DNA from: Porphyromonas uenonis DSM 23387 = JCM 13868
GTDB lineage: Bacteria > Bacteroidota > Bacteroidia > Bacteroidales > Porphyromonadaceae
DNA: 64,000 nucleotides
Reading direction: 5' to 3'
NCBI RefSeq assembly: GCF_000482365.1
Contig: NZ_KI535306.1
Span: 90,045-154,044, forward strand
The notes beneath the pieces are model-generated. The model did no database searches. It was given only the letters and a program-made list of their open reading frames with translations, and was not told where the DNA came from. Shown piece after piece: positions 45,376-55,305 of this stretch. Numbering within the stretch: position 1 is the first letter of the stretch; the number at the start of each line of letters is the position of its first letter. A program made the position numbers and the translations under genes.

Positions 45376-45502
45376 AGAATAATCTTTGAATTAGCAAGCG
45401 TTCGTATGACCTCAATTTTGCCAATCTCACGAATAACGATTCGTAGGGCTACCCTATTTGCGGCATCTAGGCTAGTCTACTAGTCAGCTATCTAGGCAGA
45501 TA

Positions 45503-45715
45503 TTAGCGTAGTGAGACGAGCAGCGTGCCGTCTTCGTAGACGAAGATGAGCTTCTCCTCCTTGGCGAGCCAGCCGAGCGCTGCGTAGATGTCCTTCTCGG
45601 TACGTATCTTGGTCGCTTTCTTGAGCTGCTTGATGTCCATCTTGCCGAGCTTGTCGAGAGCATTCCAGATGAGCCCTGCGTTGGTGCCGATATAGGCGAT
45701 CATGTTTTCTTCCAT
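45503..45715 (-). CDS. Small winged helix-turn-helix protein (DUF2582 type)
   Basis: A 70-residue protein matching the DUF2582/PF10771 family of short winged-helix proteins: NAGLIWNALDKLGKMDIKQLKKATKI, then DIYAALGWLAKEEKLIF. It presumably binds nucleic acid or partner proteins; no target is known. It has its own promoter box at 45744. The gap to the tRNA is about 150 bases. Confidence 0.8.
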   Translation of the reverse strand: MEENMIAYIGTNAGLIWNALDKLGKMDIKQLKKATKIRTEKDIYAALGWLAKEEKLIFVYEDGTLLVSLR

Positions 45716-45743
45716 AGTGCTAGTGTATCTGATTTTCTATACG

Positions 45744-45751
45744 GCAAAGCT
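45744..45751 (-). promoter_or_regulatory. Bacteroidetes -7 box for the winged-helix gene
   Basis: TAGCTTTG on the minus strand, 29 bases ahead of the ATG at 45715. Confidence 0.45.
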
Positions 45752-45780
45752 ACAGAAAAAGATTGATATAGCTCTTGCGA

Positions 45781-46335
45781 CTAGGTTAAGCTGTGGGGCT
45801 TCTCGAGATAAGGGGTGCAGAGGTCGTAGATGGCTATGCCAGTGGCGACGCTCACATTGAGCGAGTGCTTGGTGCCGTACTGAGGGATCTCGAGGCAGTA
45901 GTCGGCGTACTGGATCACCTCGTCAGAGACGCCGTGCACCTCATTGCCCACGATCAGCACGGCTCCACGGTCGTCTAGCGCTGGCTGGCTGCCGAGGGTG
46001 ATGCTCTGGTGGGTCTGCTCGAGAGCTAGGATGGTACGTCCTTCCTGTCTGTACTGCTCTAGCGCCTCGATGGCGGAGTCTAGGTGTCGCCAGGGTACCG
46101 CCTCCTCGGCACCGATGGCAGTCTTGTGAAGGAGCGGGTGAGGAGGACAGCCTGTGATGCCAACGAGGAGGAGCTCCTCTAGGCGAAAGGCGTCTGCCGT
46201 ACGAAAGATGGACCCGACATTGTGCATACTACGTACATTGTCGAGGAGGATGGTGAGAGGCACCTTCGGAGCAGTGTGGTACTCCTCTGTAGTGAGGCGC
46301 TGCATCTCTAGGATAGAGGTTTTCTCTATAGGCAT
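45781..46335 (-). CDS. SpoU/TrmH family RNA methyltransferase
   Basis: A 184-residue SPOUT methyltransferase that 2'-O-methylates ribose in tRNA or rRNA. The three SpoU motifs are present: NVRSMHNVGSIFRTADAF (about residues 33-50), VLIVGNEVHGVSDEV (about 130-144) and EIPQYGTKHSLNVSVATGIAIYD (abbreviated; about 152-174). No N-terminal substrate-binding extension is present, so it is of the short type. The SUI1-type gene ends 15 bases upstream on the same strand. Confidence 0.9.
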   Translation of the reverse strand: MPIEKTSILEMQRLTTEEYHTAPKVPLTILLDNVRSMHNVGSIFRTADAFRLEELLLVGITGCPPHPLLHKTAIGAEEAVPWRHLDSAIEALEQYRQEGRTILALEQTHQSITLGSQPALDDRGAVLIVGNEVHGVSDEVIQYADYCLEIPQYGTKHSLNVSVATGIAIYDLCTPYLEKPHSLT

Positions 46336-46350
46336 AGCGAGGTAGTTTTT

Positions 46351-46692
46351 TTACTTCGTGTCTTTGTACCCTTTGGACTGGAGGAGCTTGATGAGCTTCT
46401 CCTTATTGTTTTGCTGGATCAATATCTCGCCATCACGTGTGGAGCCACCACAACCGAGCGACTGCTTGAGCTGGCGTGCGAGATCTGTAAGGTCGCTGTC
46501 AGAGCCGACGAAGCCTCTGATGATGAGTGCCTCCTTGCCCGCACGTCCGGCTCGTGAGTACTCGATGCGTAGTCGCTGCTGAGCGGCAGGCAGGGTCTCT
46601 ACCTCGAGGCTCTCGGCTTGTGGCGTCCAGTCGGGATCGGTGCTGTAGACGATGCCACCCGTGGAGGGGGCTTTGCTCTTTTTCTTGCTCAT
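46351..46692 (-). CDS. SUI1/YciH-type translation initiation factor
   Basis: A 113-residue protein with a lysine-rich start (MSKKKSKAPSTGG) and a C-terminal SUI1 (eIF1-like) domain: GKEALIIRGFVGSDSDLTDLARQLKQSLGCGGS (abbreviated), then GEILIQ...KLIKLLQSKGYKDTK. It may help start-codon fidelity. I use the ATG at 46692; the frame is open up to 46785, but that part overlaps the end of the nucleoside kinase gene. Ten bases separate the two genes, so they are likely co-transcribed. Confidence 0.88.
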   Translation of the reverse strand: MSKKKSKAPSTGGIVYSTDPDWTPQAESLEVETLPAAQQRLRIEYSRAGRAGKEALIIRGFVGSDSDLTDLARQLKQSLGCGGSTRDGEILIQQNNKEKLIKLLQSKGYKDTK

Positions 46693-46702
46693 AGCTGTGG
46701 GG

Positions 46703-48370
46703 TCAATAGTGAAATGAACTACCTCCGACGAATTCACGAAGGAGGGAGGTCGAGGGCACCTCGTCAAAGGGTGCGGGGCGCACATGCTCTAGGAAGCGCA
46801 GCAGGCGGCGAGCCTCGCTGTACTCCTGAACACAAGCGGGGACCTGGTAAAGGATGCGCTCGGCAAGCGTCTTGAGGACGGCGACCTCGTACATGAGGGC
46901 GCTGTTGAAGAGGACGTTGGCTCTCTGCTGGTAGGGGAAGATCCATCGCTCCTCACCAGCCCGCACACTGTGCCAGCGACTGATGGTGTCGATGGCTGAG
47001 TAACCTCTATACTTGTGGTCTCGCACCATGCGCCTCAGCAGACGAATGTCGGTGCTGGGGATACGGTTGTGCGCATCCAGACCGATGGCGGTGAGGGCGC
47101 TGATATAGATATTGTAGGTCAGAGGCTGTAGATCCTCGGGGATAAGTCTTGGATTGAGCGCATGAATTCCCTCGATGAGGAGCAGGTCACCCTCACCCAG
47201 CTGTAGGAGCTCCTTCTGATAGACTCTAGCGCCTTGGTTAAAGTCGAAGATCGGCATGTCAACCAGTTCGCCTGCCAAGAGGCGACGCAGATCACTCGCA
47301 AAGAGCTCTAGGTCTAGTGCCTCAATGTGCTCATAGTCGTACTCGCCCTTGTCATCTAGAGGGGTGAACTCACGAGCGACGAAATAGTTATCGAGCGAGA
47401 GCTGATGGGGACGAAGGTAGTTCGCCATGAGCTGCAGACGAAGCCGCTTGGTAAAGGTGGTCTTGCCCGATGAGGAGGGTCCCGCCACGAGTACGATGCG
47501 TACGCCCTTTTCGTACGCCTCGGCTATCTCAGTGGCTATGGCGGCTATCTCTTTCTCCTGTGCAGCCTCGGCAACCTGTACGATCTCGGAGAAGTGACCC
47601 GAGGCGATCGCTTTGTTTAGACTGCCCACATAGCTAACGTCAAGGAGCTTGAGCAAGCGAGACTGCTTGTCAAAGACCTCACGCATCGGTTGCTGAGGCT
47701 CGAAGGGGGCTAGCTCTGTAGGCTTGACTATCGAGGGTACACGTATCAGTACGCCTCCGAGATATGGGACGAGGTCGTAGAGCTGTACTTGTCCTGTGGA
47801 GAGGAGTAGCGAGCCGTAGTAGTTGTCGGGATAGCCATCGAGATAGTGGTAAGTGACGTATGGCTGTCCGCTGGAGGTGATGAGGTCGACCTTGTCCATC
47901 TCTCCCATGGCAGTAAAGATCTGCACCGCCTCCTCAGCCGGCACGGTGCGACGCTCGAAGGGCAGGTCAGCCGCAATGAGATGATCGATGCGTCGCTTGA
48001 CTAGGGTTAGTTGCTCCTCCGTAATTCCCTTGTCGCCGCACTTGACTACGCTAAAGTAGCCCCCCGAGAGAGAGTGGCGTACGCTCAGATGGTAGTGGGG
48101 CAGCTCGTCGTGGAGAGCCTTGGCAAAGAGGAGACAGAGAGAGCGCAGATAAGTGTGCCGACCGCTCTCCTCGGTGAGACCGACGAACTCCACCTGACAG
48201 GACTCGCGGAGCCTCCAGTCGAGGGGCACGGTAAGATTGTTGACTCGTGCATTGACCGGCTCGAAGCCGAGCGTCGTGCGGTAGCTCTGTGCTATCTGAT
48301 AGAGCGTAGCCCCTGGGGGGACGCTCAGGTATTCATCGAGATTGGTGCAGTATATAGATAGATTTTCCAT
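46703..48370 (-). CDS. Nucleoside (uridine-like) kinase with N-terminal TGS domain
   Basis: A 555-residue protein. Residues ~1-65 form a TGS domain, residues ~70-250 a threonyl-tRNA-synthetase-like second domain (HYHLSVRHSLSGGYFSVV), and residues ~280-500 a P-loop kinase with VLVAGPSSSGKTTFTKRL and SLDNYFV, typical of uridine kinases. This fused form is common in Bacteroidales. It presumably phosphorylates a nucleoside; the role of the TGS domain is unclear. The gene runs towards the SUI1 gene. Confidence 0.9.
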   Translation of the reverse strand: MENLSIYCTNLDEYLSVPPGATLYQIAQSYRTTLGFEPVNARVNNLTVPLDWRLRESCQVEFVGLTEESGRHTYLRSLCLLFAKALHDELPHYHLSVRHSLSGGYFSVVKCGDKGITEEQLTLVKRRIDHLIAADLPFERRTVPAEEAVQIFTAMGEMDKVDLITSSGQPYVTYHYLDGYPDNYYGSLLLSTGQVQLYDLVPYLGGVLIRVPSIVKPTELAPFEPQQPMREVFDKQSRLLKLLDVSYVGSLNKAIASGHFSEIVQVAEAAQEKEIAAIATEIAEAYEKGVRIVLVAGPSSSGKTTFTKRLRLQLMANYLRPHQLSLDNYFVAREFTPLDDKGEYDYEHIEALDLELFASDLRRLLAGELVDMPIFDFNQGARVYQKELLQLGEGDLLLIEGIHALNPRLIPEDLQPLTYNIYISALTAIGLDAHNRIPSTDIRLLRRMVRDHKYRGYSAIDTISRWHSVRAGEERWIFPYQQRANVLFNSALMYEVAVLKTLAERILYQVPACVQEYSEARRLLRFLEHVRPAPFDEVPSTSLLREFVGGSSFHY

Positions 48371-48421
48371 GAGAATGGGAAGATTTAATCCAAAGGGTTA
48401 GGCTAGGCAGTCTAAAATCGC

Positions 48422-48429
48422 TACCTTTG
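48422..48429 (+). promoter_or_regulatory. Bacteroidetes -7 box for the Na/Pi cotransporter
   Basis: TACCTTTG followed by CGG, 165 bases ahead of the ATG at 48594; the long leader shows no clear riboswitch fold. Confidence 0.5.
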
Positions 48430-48593
48430 CGGTACGAAGTTACAAAATAGCTGTCACCAAGAGACTATAATCGGTCACACGAGATGGCTCAGTCACATAG
48501 GAGCGACCTGTGACTATGTGCCTTCAGCCTGAGCAATAGCTTGGGCGCGGGGAGCTTTCGCTCGATAAATGACATACAAACAACGATATACTC

Positions 48594-50411
48594 ATGACGT
48601 TTACTCTGTTTGACTTTATCTATCTGCTGGGATCGCTAGGACTCTTCCTCTTTGGTATGAAGATCATGAGCGAAGGCATCCAAAAGGCTGCGGGCGATAG
48701 GATGCGCCAGATCCTCTCAGCGATGACCTCTTGGCGAGTCTTAGGGCTCTTCACAGGTGTCTTGGTGACAGCCTTGGTTCAGTCGTCTAGTGCTACGACA
48801 CTGATGGTCGTTAGCTTTGTCAATGCCGGGCTTCTCCAGCTAGGACAGGCCATTTCGGTCATTATGGGTGCCAACATTGGTACGACCGTCACAGCATGGG
48901 TTATCACGCTCTTTGGCTTTAAGATAGATATATCAACGTTTGCGATACCGCTCTTTGCAGTCTCTATACCGCTTATCTATATGAAGCGGGAGCAGCTCAA
49001 TTCGCTCGGAGAGTTTCTCATCGGCTTCTCGCTCCTCTTCCTCGGCCTGCAGTTTCTCAAAGACTCTATGCCCGACCTGCAGAGCCATCCCGAGGCGCTC
49101 GCCTTCCTGCAGGGCTACACCGATATGGGCTTTGGGTCTATCCTGCTCTTCCTCTTAATAGGTACCATTATGACGCTGGTGGTGCAGTCCTCCAGTGCCA
49201 CGGTGGCGATCACACTCATCATGTGCTCCAAGGGCTGGATCCCCTTCGAGATCGCTACGGCGATGATCCTGGGCGAAAACATCGGTACTACCATCACGGC
49301 CAATCTGGCAGCCCTCGGTGCTAATATCAATGCAAAGCGTGCGGCACTCTCACACCTGCTCTTCAATGTCTTCGGCGTGCTACTCGTCTTGATCTTCTTC
49401 TACCCCTTTACCAATATGATCGCCAACTGGCTCGTCCATATGGGCGTAGGAGATCCTCGTGACCTATACGAGTACACCAATCAGCTCAGCCAGATCTACG
49501 ACCCCGCCAGTATGAGCGCCATCGCCTCGGCAGAACCCCTAGCCGATCCCTCGCTAGCAGCAATACAGGCGCAGATCGTGAGTCTCGCCACGACGGTCTC
49601 GATCGGACTGTCACTCTTCCATACTACCTTCAACTTGCTGAATGCCTTCGTGATGATTTGGTTCGTACCAGTCTACGTAAAGATCTGCAAGCGTGCCATC
49701 CCAATGAAGAAGTCTAAGAAGGGGACTACAGAGCAGACACACCTACGCTACATACGTGCTGGTATCCTACCGACGGGTGAGATCGGACTACTACAGGTAC
49801 AGCAGGAATTGGCCGAGTACGCCAGCCGAGTTACGCATATGATGTCGTACTGTGAGGGTATGCTCAAGACGGAAAGCCCCGTCGAGCTCAAGAAGCTCTA
49901 CAACAAGTGCGAGCAAGAGGAGGACATCTCTGATGCTGTCGAGGTCGAGATAGCGGACTACCTCAACAAGATCTCCCACACCGAGCTGGGCAAGGACTCG
50001 CAGAGTGATATCCTCGTCTACTACCGTGTGGCAACCGAGATAGAGAGCGTCGCTGATGCCGCAGTGGGCATAGCGCGTGAGATCAATCGATACCACCAGT
50101 TGGGCAAGAACTATACAGACACCGTGCGAAACAACCTCCTCCAGATCCATATCATCGCAACCGAGACAGCGCTCAAGATGACCGAACTACTCCGTCGTGA
50201 CAAGCTCACAGAGAGTGACGCTCGTGAGAGCTATACACTGGAGAAGCAACTCAACGACCTGCGCACCTTGCTGAAAGCGCAAAACATGGACAACGTCCGT
50301 ACGCAGAAGTACGACTACCCCGAGTCCGTAAGCTATATGGATCTCGTAGGCTACTACGAGCAGCTGGGTGACTACGTGCTCAACGTCGTCCAGGCCGCCA
50401 CCAAGGGGTAG
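48594..50411 (+). CDS. Na/Pi cotransporter family protein with PhoU-like domain
   Basis: A 605-residue inner-membrane protein. Residues ~5-370 carry two Na_Pi_cotrans repeats, each with the QSSSA motif (ALVQSSSATTLMVV near 60; LVVQSSSATVAITLI near 200). Residues ~400-600 are a cytoplasmic PhoU-like helical domain. It likely imports or exports phosphate with sodium. It stands alone on the plus strand, ended by a strong terminator at 50473. Confidence 0.93.
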   Translation: MTFTLFDFIYLLGSLGLFLFGMKIMSEGIQKAAGDRMRQILSAMTSWRVLGLFTGVLVTALVQSSSATTLMVVSFVNAGLLQLGQAISVIMGANIGTTVTAWVITLFGFKIDISTFAIPLFAVSIPLIYMKREQLNSLGEFLIGFSLLFLGLQFLKDSMPDLQSHPEALAFLQGYTDMGFGSILLFLLIGTIMTLVVQSSSATVAITLIMCSKGWIPFEIATAMILGENIGTTITANLAALGANINAKRAALSHLLFNVFGVLLVLIFFYPFTNMIANWLVHMGVGDPRDLYEYTNQLSQIYDPASMSAIASAEPLADPSLAAIQAQIVSLATTVSIGLSLFHTTFNLLNAFVMIWFVPVYVKICKRAIPMKKSKKGTTEQTHLRYIRAGILPTGEIGLLQVQQELAEYASRVTHMMSYCEGMLKTESPVELKKLYNKCEQEEDISDAVEVEIADYLNKISHTELGKDSQSDILVYYRVATEIESVADAAVGIAREINRYHQLGKNYTDTVRNNLLQIHIIATETALKMTELLRRDKLTESDARESYTLEKQLNDLRTLLKAQNMDNVRTQKYDYPESVSYMDLVGYYEQLGDYVLNVVQAATKG

Positions 50412-50472
50412 AAGAGACGTCTAGTCGCAGACCCCTCTGCCTAGCTTCTAATACAAATAGCGATACCTACTG

Positions 50473-50519
50473 ACGCAAACCGTCAGGACGCAGCATCCGT
50501 GCGTTCTGACGGTTTGTGT
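50473..50519 (+). terminator. Terminator after the Na/Pi cotransporter
   Basis: Twenty-base arms 50473-50492 and 50500-50519 (ACGCAAACCGTCAGGACGCA against TGCGTTCTGACGGTTTGTGT, with wobbles). It lies 61 bases past the stop. Confidence 0.8.
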
Positions 50520-50596
50520 GTTTGCAAAGGACTACTCGTGAGACTTGCTGTGTGTACATTCCCCTAAAAACGCCTGAGACATTGGTTCCAACAGGG

Positions 50597-50713
50597 TGAA
50601 ACTAAAGTTTCAACCCCTCTGGAACAAAAGTTTCACCCGTATGAAACTCCAGTTTCTTCCGTATGAAACTCTAGTTTCTTCCGTATGAAACTCCAGTTTC
50701 ACCTATATGAAAC
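50597..50713. repeat. 22-bp tandem array with GAAACTnnAGTTTC cores
   Basis: Units starting at 50597, 50620, 50642, 50664 and 50686, plus a partial one at 50708; spacings 23, 22, 22, 22, 22. Each has GAAAC/GTTTC arms, the centre varying (AA, AA, CC, CT, CC), followed by TTCCGTA or similar. It lies in the convergent gap between the Na/Pi gene and the flippase, downstream of the terminator; nothing else is seen in the gap. Confidence 0.8.
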
Positions 50714-50816
50714 TAATAAGAGCTCTGTAGAAGGGGACAAGAAGGGACGAGCAACGACCTGAGGGGGGCGCTACTTGTCAATATATTGAACTAGCTTATG
50801 ATGAGATTTGCGGTCT

Positions 50817-52097
50817 CTAGGCCTGCAGGAGGCGCTGGTCGTGCTGGCGTACGAGGTAGAGGAGCCAGCCTCCATAGACTACGTGGTAGAGTGCGATGAC
50901 GAGGTAATAAGTGGAGACGGCCTCGATGAAGGGAGCGCGCAAGACGTAGATGAGGAGCACCAGGAGGGCAACCTGCAGGAGGAGGTTGAGCAGTTGGAAC
51001 TGTAGGTGTGCTCTTTGTCGCCCGATGATGTCAGGGATGACGTTGATGATGGAGGTGAAGAAGAGGACGAGCAGGTAGACCAGCATGGCGCGTATGATCG
51101 CTGTGCAGGCGGCGTACTCGGGTGCTAAGAGCCAACTGACGAGATAGGGCATAGCCCACCAGAGGAGTAGGAGCGTGGGGAGACCTACGACGAGCGTTAC
51201 CATGAGGAGCGGACGGATGAGCGGTCGCCAAGGAGCCTGCGCATGGTGTGCTACCGAGAGGCGGTTGAAGTAGACCTGACTGATGCTATCTGCGATGAGC
51301 TGTATGGGACGACGTGCCAGCATCGTTGCCATAGAGACCAGTCCCACCTCTACGGTGGTATAGCCTAGTGGTAGGAACAGAATGAGCAGCGAACCGAGGA
51401 GGGTGGTGATGACTGCTTGAGGAAGGCTAAAGAGCGGGAAGACTCTGTACTTTCGAGCCACAAGCTTTAGCTGAAGACGACTGGTCGAAGTCTTCGCTTG
51501 CCTACGAAACTTGAGTGGTCGCAGGAGTGGAATGAGCGAGAGCAGCGTCGATGCTATTTGGGCGCACCACAAGCTCCAGACGGAGGGGGCAAGGAGTCCG
51601 AAGCCCACTTTGAGACCATTATTGCCTAGTCCCTGCACTGCCTTGCTGGTGGCGATGCGCTTGAAGTGTCCTAGGCTTAGCGCGTAATTACTTAGCGTGG
51701 CGCATAGTCCCAAGGCGCAGACGACGGGCGGGATGAGCCAGAGCTTGCCCTGCAGGGAGGCGTAGCGGGTGGTTCCGATCCACGGATCAATGGCTGGGGC
51801 GAGGGCGAGTAAGAGGAGTGTCGCTAGAGCTGTAATCCACAGGGTGAGCCGTAGCAAATGGTTTCGCTCTAGTGGCTCTTGGCAGACGACGATAGCCTGC
51901 TCGTAGCGCCCTCCCACAGCGATGCTCAGGAGCGTGGCGATGGAGAGGATGAGTGCTAGGTCGCCTAGCGTGTCTGGTGCGTATAGTCTGCTGATCCAGG
52001 GTAGGAGGAGCAGGGCTATCAACTGTACCCCGACACCGACAGAGAGGAGTAGACCGCTATCGGCTAGTATGGAGCGTAGTGGTCGGGGCACTTTCAC
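50817..52097 (-). CDS. Oligosaccharide flippase family (Wzx-like) protein
   Basis: A 426-residue membrane protein with about twelve hydrophobic segments, resembling the polysaccharide_synt/MviN-MATE superfamily: SRLYAPDTLGDLALILSIATLLSIAVGGRYEQAIV at the start (abbreviated pattern) and LGYTTVEVGLVSMATMLARRPIQLI in the middle. Such proteins flip lipid-linked glycans across the inner membrane. cdsA ends five bases upstream on the same strand, so both are likely in the ftsH transcript. Substrate unknown. Confidence 0.85.
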   Translation of the reverse strand: MKVPRPLRSILADSGLLLSVGVGVQLIALLLLPWISRLYAPDTLGDLALILSIATLLSIAVGGRYEQAIVVCQEPLERNHLLRLTLWITALATLLLLALAPAIDPWIGTTRYASLQGKLWLIPPVVCALGLCATLSNYALSLGHFKRIATSKAVQGLGNNGLKVGFGLLAPSVWSLWCAQIASTLLSLIPLLRPLKFRRQAKTSTSRLQLKLVARKYRVFPLFSLPQAVITTLLGSLLILFLPLGYTTVEVGLVSMATMLARRPIQLIADSISQVYFNRLSVAHHAQAPWRPLIRPLLMVTLVVGLPTLLLLWWAMPYLVSWLLAPEYAACTAIIRAMLVYLLVLFFTSIINVIPDIIGRQRAHLQFQLLNLLLQVALLVLLIYVLRAPFIEAVSTYYLVIALYHVVYGGWLLYLVRQHDQRLLQA

Positions 52098-52101
52098 AGC
52101 T

Positions 52102-52947
52102 TTAGTATAAATCGAGGAAGGCGAGGAGCAGGTAGACGGCAGGCACCGCTAGGAGCAGGCTATCTATGCGATCGAGGATGCCACCGTGACCCGGGATGAG
52201 CTTGCCCGAATCCTTGACACCTGCCTGACGCTTGAGGCTACTCTCAAAGAGGTCGCCGATGGTGCCGAAGATGGCGACTACTGCAGCGATGAGCAAGATG
52301 TGTAGCCAGCTTAGCTCTGGGAATAGAAGGAGGCGCAGGATGACTGCTGAGAGGAGGACGAGGAGGAGCCCCCCGATGGAGCCTTCGACACTCTTCTTCG
52401 GTGAAATGTTGGGAGCCAGTCTTCTTTTGCCCCATCGTGAGCCGACGAGGTATGCGCCCGTGTCATTGACCCATATGAAGATGAAGATGGCGAGGAGGAG
52501 CAGCCCGTTGTACTGCGTCATGGAGGAGAAGGGATCGGCCACAAGCGTCAGTCTGATGGCTAGCGCGAGAGGCACCGCTATGTAGAGCTGCCCTATGAGG
52601 CTGTTGCCGAGACTGGGGAGCATAGCCTGGTGCGGGAGGAATGTGGAGCGACAGACGACATAGAGCAGGTAGAGCATGTAAGGGATAAAAATGCCTATGC
52701 CTTGGCTAATCGCCATGCCATACTGCGCCGTGGCGTAGAGAAGCCAGACGGCCGCTGCGCAGTCTAGCACGATGCGGAAGATGTAGGGGCGGTTGACTTC
52801 CGTGAGTCGGTTGAACTCAATGAGCCCTGCCACCGCAAAGAAGGAGAGCAATACCCATAATCCCAAAACTATGGGGAGGGCTAGGACTAGCACGATGAGT
52901 GCTACATATATAGTTCCCGAGACAAGGCGGGTGGTGAAGTTCGACAT
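52102..52947 (-). CDS. cdsA: Phosphatidate cytidylyltransferase
   Basis: A 281-residue inner-membrane enzyme making CDP-diacylglycerol from phosphatidate and CTP, the branch point of phospholipid synthesis. It has eight hydrophobic segments and the full C-terminal family signature SSLKRQAGVKDSGKLIPGHG followed by GILDRID. It follows ftsH by about 100 bases on the same strand, a usual order in Bacteroidales. Confidence 0.95.
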   Translation of the reverse strand: MSNFTTRLVSGTIYVALIVLVLALPIVLGLWVLLSFFAVAGLIEFNRLTEVNRPYIFRIVLDCAAAVWLLYATAQYGMAISQGIGIFIPYMLYLLYVVCRSTFLPHQAMLPSLGNSLIGQLYIAVPLALAIRLTLVADPFSSMTQYNGLLLLAIFIFIWVNDTGAYLVGSRWGKRRLAPNISPKKSVEGSIGGLLLVLLSAVILRLLLFPELSWLHILLIAAVVAIFGTIGDLFESSLKRQAGVKDSGKLIPGHGGILDRIDSLLLAVPAVYLLLAFLDLY

Positions 52948-53053
52948 GGTAGCGTTGTATTCAGTAATTGTCGTGAGTTGCGTAGGTCTTAATAAGTAAG
53001 TCGGGCAGAAACGCTCGGGTAGTGAGTATCTCTGTCCGACTGTCTAGATAGGG

Positions 53054-55165
53054 CTATTCGCTTTCTGTAGGCTCCTCATCTTTTTCCTCATCTGAGGGAG
53101 CGGGCGTAGGGTGGTCATCCTCCTTTTTAATGTAGGGTGGAGGGGTGGCACTAGCGAGTCGCTTGGCGCGCGCAGCTTCGTTGAGCGCATCGAGCTCGTC
53201 CGAGCGTGAGATCCACTGACGCTTGCCGAGGATCCTCTCCACATCTTCCGTGTAGATCACCTCGCGCTCTAGGAGTAGCTGCGCCAGCTGGTGATGCTGC
53301 TCGGCATACTGTGTCAGGATCTCCTTGGCACGGGCATACTGTGTGGCAATAAGCTTGGAAACCTCCTGGTCGATGATGACCGCCGTCTCCTCACTGTAAG
53401 GCTTTTGGAAGTTATAGCCGTCGCTCTGCGAGTCGGCGTAGTTGAGGTTGGGGAGCTTGTCACTCATACCGTAGTAGGTGATCATAGCGTAGGCGAGCTT
53501 GGTGACACGCTCTAGGTCGTTGGCGGCACCCGTCGAGATGCGATCGAGGAAAAGCTCCTCAGCCGCACGACCGCCCAGTAGCGAGCAGAGCTCATCGAGG
53601 AGCACCTGCGTGTGGGTGATCTGTCGCTCCTCAGGCATATACCAAGCAGCGCCAAGCGCCTTGCCACGAGGCACGATGGTGACCTTGACCAAGGGATTGC
53701 CATACTCCGTCATCCAGCTGATGGTAGCGTGTCCCGCCTCGTGAATGGCGATGCTACGACGCTCATCCTCAGTGATAATCTTGTTCTTCTTCTCCAGACC
53801 ACCTATGATACGATCCACCGCATCCATGAAGTCTTGCTTCTCGATCGCCTGCTTGTCGTGGCGAGCCGCTATGAGCGCAGCCTCGTTGCAGACGTTTGCT
53901 ATGTCAGCTCCCGAGAAGCCTGGTGTCTGTCGCGATAGTTGATCCACATCTACGTCTGCGCCTAGCTTGAGCCCCTTCATATGTACGAGGAAGATCTCCT
54001 TACGATCGTTCAGGTCGGGTAGGTCTACGTAGATCTGGCGGTCAAAGCGCCCAGCACGTAGGAGCGCCTTGTCAAGGATGTCCACACGGTTCGTCGCTGC
54101 GAGGATGATCACGCCGCTATTGCCATCGAAGCCGTCCATCTCGGTGAGGAGCTGGTTGAGCGTGTTCTCCCGCTCATCATTACTGCTGAAGCCGGCGTTC
54201 TTGCTACGAGCACGCCCCACAGCGTCGATCTCGTCGATGAAGATGATACAGGGCGACTTCTCCTTCGCCTGCTTGAAGAGGTCACGAACGCGAGAGGCAC
54301 CTACACCGACGAACATCTCCACGAAGTCCGAACCCGAGATGGAGAAGAACGGCACGTGCGCTTCGCCAGCGACCGCCTTCGCAAAGAGCGTCTTACCAGT
54401 CCCTGGAGGACCTACGAGGAGCGCTCCCTTGGGGATCTTACCGCCTAGCTTGGTGTACTTGTCAGGATTCTTGAGGAACTCAACAATCTCCTGCAGCTCC
54501 TGCTTAGCTTCGTGTAGTCCCGCCACATCGTCGAAGGTGACGTGCGACTCATTCTTGTCATAGAGCTTAGCCTTGGACTTGCCCACGTTGAAGACCCCGC
54601 CAGGGCCACCACCTTTGCCGCCAGGGCCGGCGTTCATACGACGAAACATCCATATCCAGAAAACAAGTATCAGAATCAGCGGAGCCCAGTTGAGAAGGAC
54701 TATCCAAAAGCTGGCACTCTCCGTCTTATACTGAACCTCTACAGCGATACCCTCCTTCTCGACAAATTCGTCAAAGCGATCCACCGATGGGGGTACGCAC
54801 TTGACTTGATACTTCGTCTGGACCATACGGAAGGGGAAGCCTCGCTGCTCCAGGTTTTGTAGCTCCTGCTCGCTGTAGACCAAACCCACTTTCTTGGGAT
54901 CGAGCGTAGCGATAGCAATTCCCTTGGTGCGGTTGACCTCCACCTTGGTAGCGACCTCCTTGCGGAGCAATTGCTGGAACTCAGTCCATCCCACCTCCTT
55001 ATTATTAGTCGGTTGCTCAGACGGCAAGAAAAAGAGCATGAGCAGTATGAGCACAGCCGATAGGTAGATCCACATCGGATTAAAGCGACGCTTGCCACGT
55101 CGTGGATCCGACCCCTGAGGGTTAGGTGAGGGAGTCCCTAGGGGACGTCTAATATGTTTATTCAT
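53054..55165 (-). CDS. ftsH: ATP-dependent zinc metalloprotease FtsH
   Basis: A 703-residue membrane AAA+ protease. Two membrane helices lie at ~32-50 and ~150-172, with the periplasmic domain between them. The AAA domain has Walker A GPPGTGKT (about 240), Walker [13 protein letters not shown] (about 298) and the second region of homology with [20 protein letters not shown] (about 345). The peptidase zinc motif is HEAGH (about 468). A glycine-rich linker ([11 protein letters not shown]) precedes the AAA domain. The C-terminus is an acidic tail ([12 protein letters not shown]). It degrades misfolded membrane proteins and regulators. Promoter box at 55244. Confidence 0.97.
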   Translation of the reverse strand: MNKHIRRPLGTPSPNPQGSDPRRGKRRFNPMWIYLSAVLILLMLFFLPSEQPTNNKEVGWTEFQQLLRKEVATKVEVNRTKGIAIATLDPKKVGLVYSEQELQNLEQRGFPFRMVQTKYQVKCVPPSVDRFDEFVEKEGIAVEVQYKTESASFWIVLLNWAPLILILVFWIWMFRRMNAGPGGKGGGPGGVFNVGKSKAKLYDKNESHVTFDDVAGLHEAKQELQEIVEFLKNPDKYTKLGGKIPKGALLVGPPGTGKTLFAKAVAGEAHVPFFSISGSDFVEMFVGVGASRVRDLFKQAKEKSPCIIFIDEIDAVGRARSKNAGFSSNDERENTLNQLLTEMDGFDGNSGVIILAATNRVDILDKALLRAGRFDRQIYVDLPDLNDRKEIFLVHMKGLKLGADVDVDQLSRQTPGFSGADIANVCNEAALIAARHDKQAIEKQDFMDAVDRIIGGLEKKNKIITEDERRSIAIHEAGHATISWMTEYGNPLVKVTIVPRGKALGAAWYMPEERQITHTQVLLDELCSLLGGRAAEELFLDRISTGAANDLERVTKLAYAMITYYGMSDKLPNLNYADSQSDGYNFQKPYSEETAVIIDQEVSKLIATQYARAKEILTQYAEQHHQLAQLLLEREVIYTEDVERILGKRQWISRSDELDALNEAARAKRLASATPPPYIKKEDDHPTPAPSDEEKDEEPTESE

Positions 55166-55243
55166 CTATGATCTCTTTCTAGTTCACCTCTCAAAAAGCG
55201 TACCACAACGCCCCTAGTAGACCTCTTGGCACACCCTTGCCCG

Positions 55244-55251
55244 CAAAGATA
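55244..55251 (-). promoter_or_regulatory. Bacteroidetes -7 box for ftsH
   Basis: TATCTTTG on the minus strand, 79 bases ahead of the ftsH ATG. Confidence 0.5.
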
Positions 55252-55305
55252 CAAAATAACCTACTAGAGACTTAGAGTCCTGATAGCGGGGCTATTCATA
55301 GAGCT

